Origin: Candidatus Caenarcanum sp.
GTDB taxonomy: Bacteria > Cyanobacteriota > Vampirovibrionia > Gastranaerophilales > UBA9971
Direction: 5' to 3'
Assembly: GCA_020720345.1 (NCBI GenBank)
Contig: DYOT01000001.1
Coordinates: forward strand, 1-31,391
DNA length: 31,391 bases
In this document: one piece after another, positions 1 to 5,879 of the stretch
Layout of the letters: each line of letters begins with the position of its first letter
Numbering within the stretch: position 1 is the first letter of the stretch
Translations under genes and position numbers: made by a program
The notes under the pieces: generated by a model
Databases searched by the model: none
What the model saw: only the letters and a program-made list of their open reading frames with translations
What the model was told of the DNA's origin: nothing

Positions 1-133
1 TTCTCATAAACCGTTCAGTTTTTTCATCATCATTGTTTGCCATCAATGCAAACGGAAGCTCAACGCCCAGAGATTCCATCAAACCGCGGTTAAGCACTGC
101 GTTTTTTTCGATTTCGGAGGTTGTTTTATACAT
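1..133 (-). CDS. Hypothetical protein, N-terminal fragment cut by the window edge
   Basis: Reading the minus strand from the ATG at 133-131 gives about 44 codons without a stop before the window ends. The peptide begins MYKTTSEIEKNAVLNRG, continues through a mildly hydrophobic stretch (GVELPFALMA) and then a run of acidic and basic residues. I do not recognise the family. No strong ribosome binding site is seen upstream, so the start could be elsewhere. It is divergent from the GH35 gene. The open frame is short, so the call rests on uninterrupted coding up to the edge and ordinary amino-acid use. Confidence 0.45.
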   Translation of the reverse strand, partial: MYKTTSEIEKNAVLNRGLMESLGVELPFALMANNDDEKTERFMR

Positions 134-266
134 GAATGATTGATTTTGATTTATGGGCGGCAGCAATTAAAATTTCCTACATTTATTTATGAGTTCACCT
201 ATAAACTATAAAACCAAAAACAAAAAAAATTGCCCTCCAAAAAAATATTGTAAATTGTAAAGGTAA

Positions 267-298
267 TTGACTAAAAAGCATATATCCTTAAAAATAAT
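267..298 (+). promoter_or_regulatory. Candidate promoter for the GH35 gene
   Basis: TTGACT at 267-272 is a good -35 match. The best -10 match is AATAAT at 293-298, which gives a long 20-base spacer, so this is only a weak candidate. The rest of the 134-327 gap is A/T-rich with no other structure that I can support. Confidence 0.25.
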
Positions 299-327
299 AC
301 TTGAACCATAGATGAACAGGCATTCTT

Positions 328-2883
328 ATGATTATAGATTATGACAAATATTCTCTGATTATTAATAATAAAAAAGTTTTAATAAACAGCGCAGCTTTTC
401 ATTATTTCCGATGCCCGGGAATAGATACTTGGAGAGACAGACTAAGCAAGATTAAAGCCTGTGGATACAACACAGTCGACTTCTATTTTTGCTGGGGATA
501 TCACTCACATAAACCAGGGGCTTATGATTTTACCGGAATCAGGGATATAAGAGCGCTTCTGGATTTAACTGTCGAGCTTGACTTACACGTAATTGCGAGA
601 CCGGGACCTTTTATAAACGCTGAACTTTCTCTTGGCGGACTTCCAACTTGGCTTTTAAATATTCCCGGCATGATTATCAGGAACAAAAAAGACGGAAATT
701 TTGTTTACTCCAAGCCTTACATGAAAGCATTAAGAGAATGGTATTCAAGAATTATTCCAATTATAAATGAATATCACAATATAATTGCATTTCAGATAGA
801 GAATGAATACTTCACAAATGAGGCAGAGCCTGATTACATGCAGGAACTTTACGATATGTCTCGTTCTCTTGGTATTAAAGCGCCAATATTTCATAATGAT
901 GCGCTTTCTGTTGGTTTATATTCTGACATTGTCAACATTTACGCTTTCGATAATTATCCGACAATTAATTTAAACTATAACTGGAAGGATTTTCCTGATA
1001 CTTTCGGGGTTTTAGACAATGCGGAAAGTAATCTAAAAGAATACAAAGATGATGCGCCGCTTTTAATTGCGGAGCTTCAAGCAGGATGGTTTGACAGATG
1101 GGACGGTATTGGATATGAAAAGATACACCCCCATTTTGAAGAACAGCATATAAATATTGTTACTAAAACAGCGCTTTCGCAGGGAATAACAATGTTTAAC
1201 CATTATATGGGATGCGGAGGAACTTCATGGGATAAACTGGCAAGCTGCGAAGTTTATACGTCTTATGATTTTGCAGCGCCTATTTCAGAAACAGGCATTC
1301 CACGAAAAAATTATTTTAAAGCAAAACAAATAAACTATTTTTTAAATTCATTTAATCTTGCTTCGACCGAGCTAATCGAAGAATTTCACGCTGAAGTTGT
1401 CGCATGTCATTCCGAACTTGATTCGGAATCTATCCGGCAATTAGAATCGGTATCCAAAACCGAACAGATCTTGAAACAAGTTCAGGATGACAATTCTATG
1501 CAAGATACTATTTTGGAAAATGAAAATCTTTTCATCAAGTTGAGAAAAGATAACCTTAATGGATGCAAGTGGCTTTTTATCAGAAATTTTAATATTTTAG
1601 ATAAAAATTTAAATATTTTAGATAAATTTAATATAAAAATTAAGCCTTTCGACATGAAAATTCTTCCTGTTGATTTAAACTTAAACGCATGCAAAATAGA
1701 TTTTTCTTCAATGGAAATTTTTGCAAGGGTTGAGAATGCTAATCATGAAAAAGTTTTTTTGCTTATAGACAAAGATTCTGAGATTTATATTTCCGCCCCA
1801 CTGATAAATGGAATTAACCGTATAAAATCCGATAATCTTGAAGATTTATCTTCGTATAAATTCACAAAAGATGACCAGATTACCGAAATTATTTTTATAA
1901 AGCCTGAAACTGCTGATAAAACGTGGATTATTAATAATAAAATTCTTACAGGTGTGGATTTTTTAACCGATAATTCAGCAAAAGCTGCTTTTAAAAAAGC
2001 TTTTGAAAAAGAAGACCTGCCGCAATTAACAAATTGGAAAGCCTTTAAATGCAGCCCTGAAATAGATTTCAACTATGATTATTCAAGCTGGGATGTATTA
2101 AATGAGCCTGAAAAGTTTGACTGCATTACAAATGCAACTTATGACGATTATATATGGTATAAAGGCTCTTTTAAACATACGCCTGACATGATTGAAATAA
2201 GCGCTAAACACTGCTGGGCTGTTTATTTAAACGGCAAACAAATTTATCAGCACGATACATTGGGAATTGACCATGAAATTTCTGAAAATATAACTTTTGA
2301 AATAAACAAACATTTTTCTCATCCAACCGGTAGAAATGAATTGACGATACTGGTACAAAATTTAGGATTTGACAAAGGTTTTCAAAATGAACTTGTCGCT
2401 CCAAGAGGAATATTGTCGTTAAAAACAATACCTGAAAAGGAAATTGAATGGAGAATAAGAGGCGGATTAGCTCCTGTTATAGAAGAATGGGATTTCATGC
2501 CGGAAGATAATCTGGAAAACTCTTCCGAAAACGCTTATTTAGTACAATTAAGCGCAAACTTCAAAATAAATCCTGCTAATAAAAAGGTAGAATTTAATCC
2601 TCTTTTACTTGACCTGAGCGATGCAAAATTTAATAAAGCGGATATATATTTAAATGGCAACCATATTGGTAGGTTCTGGAAATCCAAAGGTCCTCAAACT
2701 CTGTTTTATATGCCTGAAGAATTTATAAACCCTGTTAACAGACTGTCATTAATTATTTGGGACAGAGAAAATGTTATTAATTTTAATAAAGACTTTGATT
2801 CAGGACAAGTATGTGTTAATATAAAGATAAGAAACATTCAGGCATTTGAATTAAAATCAGTTGAAGGATTAAACCTTACTTAA
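328..2883 (+). CDS. Glycoside hydrolase family 35 (beta-galactosidase-like)
   Basis: A GH35 retaining exo-glycosidase, expected to release terminal beta-galactose (or a related sugar) from oligosaccharides. The N-terminal TIM barrel (about 1-340) carries the family signature ARPGPFINAELSLGGLPTWL at 90-109, the acid/base motif QIENEY with catalytic Glu160, and AELQAGWFDRW with the nucleophile Glu249. C-terminal jelly-roll modules follow, including LNGNHIGRFW near residue 777, typical of GH35 galactose-binding-type domains. There is no signal peptide or membrane segment, so it should act on imported sugar in the cytoplasm. Residues about 360-389 are encoded by an inserted palindromic repeat (separate entry) between barrel and C-terminal modules. 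The ATG at 328 has only a weak AGG seven bases upstream. The 851-residue length is above that of many GH35 enzymes, partly because of the insert. The exact substrate is not visible. Confidence 0.88.
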   Translation: MIIDYDKYSLIINNKKVLINSAAFHYFRCPGIDTWRDRLSKIKACGYNTVDFYFCWGYHSHKPGAYDFTGIRDIRALLDLTVELDLHVIARPGPFINAELSLGGLPTWLLNIPGMIIRNKKDGNFVYSKPYMKALREWYSRIIPIINEYHNIIAFQIENEYFTNEAEPDYMQELYDMSRSLGIKAPIFHNDALSVGLYSDIVNIYAFDNYPTINLNYNWKDFPDTFGVLDNAESNLKEYKDDAPLLIAELQAGWFDRWDGIGYEKIHPHFEEQHINIVTKTALSQGITMFNHYMGCGGTSWDKLASCEVYTSYDFAAPISETGIPRKNYFKAKQINYFLNSFNLASTELIEEFHAEVVACHSELDSESIRQLESVSKTEQILKQVQDDNSMQDTILENENLFIKLRKDNLNGCKWLFIRNFNILDKNLNILDKFNIKIKPFDMKILPVDLNLNACKIDFSSMEIFARVENANHEKVFLLIDKDSEIYISAPLINGINRIKSDNLEDLSSYKFTKDDQITEIIFIKPETADKTWIINNKILTGVDFLTDNSAKAAFKKAFEKEDLPQLTNWKAFKCSPEIDFNYDYSSWDVLNEPEKFDCITNATYDDYIWYKGSFKHTPDMIEISAKHCWAVYLNGKQIYQHDTLGIDHEISENITFEINKHFSHPTGRNELTILVQNLGFDKGFQNELVAPRGILSLKTIPEKEIEWRIRGGLAPVIEEWDFMPEDNLENSSENAYLVQLSANFKINPANKKVEFNPLLLDLSDAKFNKADIYLNGNHIGRFWKSKGPQTLFYMPEEFINPVNRLSLIIWDRENVINFNKDFDSGQVCVNIKIRNIQAFELKSVEGLNLT
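1405..1492. repeat. Family A palindromic repeat inserted in frame in the GH35 gene
   Basis: The 88-base element starts tgtcattccgaacttg and ends caagttcaggatgaca, which are inverted repeats matching at 14 of 16 positions. Inside are two hairpins: 1409-1429 (attccgaa / ttcggaat, five-base loop) and 1468-1488 (atcttgaa / ttcaggat, one G-T pair, loop acaag). It stays open in the gene frame and encodes about 30 residues containing CHSELDSES and KQVQDD, a hydrophilic peptide unrelated to GH35. The same element type occurs in murE at 23832-23997 and as a half copy at 5824-5853. Confidence 0.85.
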
Positions 2884-2916
2884 ATTTATTTTCAGAAAAT
2901 CTTAGCGAGGCATGGC

Positions 2917-3318
2917 GTGACTATTATCCCATCTTTTTTGCTCAAAAAAATTTACAAAAAAGGCAGCTTAAGACTTATAGAAGAAGGCATAGCCTTTGAA
3001 TTAAAAAACATTCTGGCTCCGGGTTTTATTACCGGAATCAATTTCGTTAAAATTAATGACACTATTTATAATTCTTCATTTATTAAAATTATAAAATCAG
3101 GTGTTGCGACTTTAGCAGAACATGTTTCTTCTGAAAATCCCATGCTTGTCAAACTTAATGAAGATATTACATGTATTTTAAATAATGAATTTGATTCAGG
3201 AATAAACTGCTTTTCAGAACCCGCTGCACAGCTACAAAAGGGAATAAACAACATAATCGTAGAATTAACAAGTCTTGATGCAGGCAGAGTACAAATAAAT
3301 CTTTCTGATATGGTGTAA
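2917..3318 (+). CDS. Hypothetical protein, second gene of the GH35 operon
   Basis: A 133-residue protein I do not recognise. It starts at GTG (2917), chosen because gcgagg lies six bases upstream and because the nearby ATG at 2912 is in another frame and stops at once. The sequence is mixed alpha/beta in character, without a signal peptide, membrane segment or cysteine-metal motif, and ends in an alternating hydrophobic pattern that suggests beta strands. It lies 33 bases after the GH35 stop on the same strand, so the two are probably co-transcribed; whether it works with the glycosidase is unknown. Its stop codon is one base from the stop of motB on the other strand. Confidence 0.65.
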   Translation: MTIIPSFLLKKIYKKGSLRLIEEGIAFELKNILAPGFITGINFVKINDTIYNSSFIKIIKSGVATLAEHVSSENPMLVKLNEDITCILNNEFDSGINCFSEPAAQLQKGINNIIVELTSLDAGRVQINLSDMV

Positions 3319-3319
3319 T

Positions 3320-4429
3320 TTATTCTTTTTTATCGCTAAAACTTTTTCTCACGCCTTTGTAGAAGGCTTCTCTTTTGGTTACGGCATCTTCTTCAGACTG
3401 TTTTTCTGCTTGCTTGATAGAATTCAAAATCTTTTCAGATTCTCCTTGATAATTATCTTTATTACTGTTAAAAATTATCACATTGCCGCTTGTAGCGCCT
3501 TTTAAACTATCTTCTTTCAGTAAATTACGGACAGCATCGCTTGTTTGTGGTGGTTCTGCGGGTTCAGACTTTTTCTGAATTTGTCCTGCATTTTTAAACT
3601 TTGAAACTTCGTTTTTAAGATCTTTTTTGAAATCTTCAGTCAATATTTCATTTTTCAGCAATGAATTTTTCAATATAACAATTTCAACCCTTCTGTTTAA
3701 TTTTCTACCCTGCTCAGTGTCATTCAAAGAGACAGGTCTGCTTTCAGCGTAACCTACAGCGCTGAACCTGTTTGCGGGTATATGGGAATTATCTACAAGA
3801 TAACGAACAATAGTTGATGCCCTGGCAGATGAAAGTTCCCAGTTTGAGGGATAAAGTGACGATTTCATAGGTAAATTATCTGTATGCCCTTCAATTCTCA
3901 ACAAATGATTGGGAAATTTAGTTTTAATAACTTCTCCTAATTTATCAATGACTTTATAATAATCAGTTTTTATTGCCGCACTTGCAGGCTCAAAAATAAC
4001 ATTTCCGATTAAATTAATTACAAGTCCTCTCTCAGAGACTTTTGCCTTAATTTCTTTAATTCCCTCAAGTCCATTAGGCTTTTTATCATTTAAGTTTTTT
4101 GCAACTTCCTCAAAATCAGCTTTTTCTTTTTGTGTGTATGGCTGATCAAGTATAGGAGGAATTATATTTTGATTATTTGCTTCTCCACTAGCACTCATGA
4201 CCTGATCGCCTTGTTTATCAAGTACACTTGGCTCTCCTTTTAAAATAGTCGGTGAAGAAGAAAAAGCCTTTGCAAGAGAAATCTTCAAATCTTTAAATTT
4301 AGCTAAATCAAGTTGTGACAGGGCATAAAGCACAACAAATGTTGCAAACAACAGTGTAATAAAATCCGCATAGGATACAAGCCATCTTTCAAGATTTACA
4401 TGTTCTTCAGCGTGTTTTTTTCTTGCCAT
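3320..4429 (-). CDS. motB: Flagellar motor stator protein MotB
   Basis: The peptidoglycan-anchored stator half of the flagellar motor, which couples ion flow to rotation with MotA. Residues 1-15 are a short basic cytoplasmic start. The single membrane helix (about 16-38) carries the essential ion-binding aspartate as Asp22 in WLVSYADFITLLFA. A linker leads to an OmpA-type peptidoglycan-binding domain (about 130-253) with GHTDN at 181-185, NWELSSARA at 196-204 and NRRVEI at 245-250. Unusually, about 116 more residues follow, rich in Lys, Glu and Ser and without a recognised domain. It lies 18 bases downstream of motA and is surely co-transcribed. Whether protons or sodium drive it cannot be decided from these residues alone. 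Confidence 0.93.
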   Translation of the reverse strand: MARKKHAEEHVNLERWLVSYADFITLLFATFVVLYALSQLDLAKFKDLKISLAKAFSSSPTILKGEPSVLDKQGDQVMSASGEANNQNIIPPILDQPYTQKEKADFEEVAKNLNDKKPNGLEGIKEIKAKVSERGLVINLIGNVIFEPASAAIKTDYYKVIDKLGEVIKTKFPNHLLRIEGHTDNLPMKSSLYPSNWELSSARASTIVRYLVDNSHIPANRFSAVGYAESRPVSLNDTEQGRKLNRRVEIVILKNSLLKNEILTEDFKKDLKNEVSKFKNAGQIQKKSEPAEPPQTSDAVRNLLKEDSLKGATSGNVIIFNSNKDNYQGESEKILNSIKQAEKQSEEDAVTKREAFYKGVRKSFSDKKE

Positions 4430-4447
4430 AATTTCAACTTATCCGTA

Positions 4448-5239
4448 TTAAGCCATTGATTCTTCAGCAGATTTTGAGCCGCCATGCCCGCCTGATTCTT
4501 CTAATATAAACGCCTGAAGTTTTCTCTCAATAAGCGCAGGACTTTCTCCGGCCTGAATAGAAAGTATACCTTCAATCATCATTTGTTTTGCAATAAACAT
4601 ATGGTGATCTTTATTTTTAATTTTGGTATTCATCGGAATAAATACTAAATTTGCTCCGATTAAACCATAAATAGTAGCAACGAATGCAACAGCAATACCT
4701 GCTCCCAGTGCAGAAGGATCAGAAAGGTTTTTCATTACCTGAATAAGCCCCATTACTGCGCCGATAATTCCAAATGTAGGTGAATAAGCTCCGGCTGCTT
4801 CCCAAACCTTGCAATCACTTAAGGAAGAAGCTTCCATCTGCGCAAGTTGAGTTTCCATTAAATCTCTGACAAGAGAAGGATCAGCTCCGTCGCTAACCGC
4901 TTCAAGTCCAAGTTTTATTAAAGAATCACTTGCATGCTTTGCTTCTTTTTCAAGAACAATGACCCCTTCTTTTCTTGCCTTTGTAGCATATCTTACAATT
5001 TCCGCAATAATTTCTTTAAACTCTATATGTTGAGTAAAAAAAACTCTTTGTACCGCTTTTACTGCTGAAATAAGCTGTTCCTGAGAAAAACTAAAAACGA
5101 CTGCTCCTAAAGTACCACCAAATACAATCATAGCAGCAGTTACCTGTATCAATGATGCTATGGTGCCACCTTCCATGGAATATGCGACCATAATAAATAC
5201 TATACCGGCTATAGGACCAATTAAGGATGTTAAATCCAT
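4448..5239 (-). CDS. motA: Flagellar motor stator protein MotA
   Basis: The four-helix inner-membrane stator subunit that forms the ion channel with MotB and pushes on the rotor. The 263-residue length is normal for the shorter MotA/PomA branch. Visible family features are an N-terminal helix pair (MDLTSLIGPIAGIVFIMVAY, then a Gly-rich helix), a large charged cytoplasmic loop, the conserved SPTFGIIGAVMGLIQVM stretch with the key proline, and the last helix AGIAVAFVATIYGLIGANL. The ATG at 5239 has ctggag seven bases upstream. No other flagellar gene is in the window, so the stator pair stands apart from the main flagellar clusters. Confidence 0.94.
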   Translation of the reverse strand: MDLTSLIGPIAGIVFIMVAYSMEGGTIASLIQVTAAMIVFGGTLGAVVFSFSQEQLISAVKAVQRVFFTQHIEFKEIIAEIVRYATKARKEGVIVLEKEAKHASDSLIKLGLEAVSDGADPSLVRDLMETQLAQMEASSLSDCKVWEAAGAYSPTFGIIGAVMGLIQVMKNLSDPSALGAGIAVAFVATIYGLIGANLVFIPMNTKIKNKDHHMFIAKQMMIEGILSIQAGESPALIERKLQAFILEESGGHGGSKSAEESMA

Positions 5240-5323
5240 GAATAACTCCAGAAAATTTTTATACTTTCTCTTTTTTATTTAACCCCAATTTTTATATATC
5301 GTAATCATACAGTTAAATGGTAG

Positions 5324-5332
5324 TGTTATAAT
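5324..5332 (+). promoter_or_regulatory. Extended -10 promoter element upstream of the orphan gene
   Basis: The sequence TGTTATAAT fits an extended -10 (TG-N-TATAAT) exactly, with TATAAT at 5327-5332. No convincing -35 hexamer is seen, which is normal for this promoter type. It lies 28 bases before the TTG start at 5361 and leaves room for the ggag at 5349-5352. Confidence 0.45.
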
Positions 5333-5360
5333 TTAACCTGTTAATTATGGAGCAATAAAA

Positions 5361-5720
5361 TTGTTTATAAGTTTTAACGGTTTTGTTTTATTAAAAGGTG
5401 ATAAAAAGACCAGCGCAAACGATTTAGACAGGGCAATGACAGCTAAATTAAAAGAAATTGGCAACAAATCAAGACTTAAAAAAATTTATGATGAAGACAA
5501 TCAAAAAGTAGTATTGTGGGGAGAAGAAAAGGATTACTTTATCACACATCAGGCTTACTGGCGCAGGCATCATAAAACTCACCCCGGAAAAAATAAAATA
5601 GCTCCCTCTAACGCTTTTTTTGACACAAAACAAAAATTCAAGCTTGTCGAAATAAATACCAAAAATTACAGGTCTCTTCTTGGACTTGACGTGCTTGACT
5701 GGTTTAAACCCAAGGTTTAA
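5361..5720 (+). CDS. Hypothetical protein, small and basic
   Basis: A 119-residue protein of unknown family. The TTG at 5361 is the first usable start and has gga(g) at 5349-5352, eight bases upstream. The sequence opens with a hydrophobic strand-like stretch (MFISFNGFVLL), continues with lysine-rich helices, and contains HQAYWRRHHKTHPGKNK, a cluster of His, Arg and Lys that could bind nucleic acid, though no domain is recognised. There are no cysteines, signal peptide or membrane helix. It lies between divergent motA and co-directional secA, behind an extended -10 element. It may be a lineage-specific gene. Confidence 0.55.
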   Translation: MFISFNGFVLLKGDKKTSANDLDRAMTAKLKEIGNKSRLKKIYDEDNQKVVLWGEEKDYFITHQAYWRRHHKTHPGKNKIAPSNAFFDTKQKFKLVEINTKNYRSLLGLDVLDWFKPKV

Positions 5721-5823
5721 TCAAATTATATAGTCCTGTTCAAGAAACAATATACCCGATTGTACAGTCGATTATATTAGAAATTAAATGTATAAGAAAT
5801 TTTGTATATGTTAAAATTTTATA

Positions 5824-5853
5824 GATGCTGAAACAAGTTCAGCATGACAATTG
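5824..5853. repeat. Family A half repeat forming a hairpin in the secA leader
   Basis: Thirty bases match the 3' half of the GH35-embedded element (1467-1496) at all but four positions. Bases 5825-5845 fold into a perfect stem of eight pairs (atgctgaa / ttcagcat) with loop acaag. Two pairs in the stem differ from the GH35 copy, one as C-G against G-C and one as T-G against C-G, and both keep pairing. The 3' arm contains the ATG at 5844 that would otherwise be taken as the secA start. Confidence 0.75.
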
Positions 5854-5879
5854 TTAAATTCGGGGAAAAAATTAAAATT

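Noticed and set aside
1405..1492. Possible frameshift or pseudogene in the GH35 gene
   Set aside because: The foreign-looking segment is in frame and conserved domains continue on both sides, so it is an in-frame insertion and not a broken gene.
1785..2072. 95-codon open frame on the minus strand inside the GH35 gene
   Set aside because: It is antisense to a clearly conserved enzyme, has no ribosome site and no recognisable protein features; it is a shadow of the GH35 codons.
5757..5770. Near-palindrome cgattgtacagtcg upstream of secA
   Set aside because: Twelve of 14 positions are symmetric, but there is only one copy and no positioned promoter, so it cannot be called an operator.
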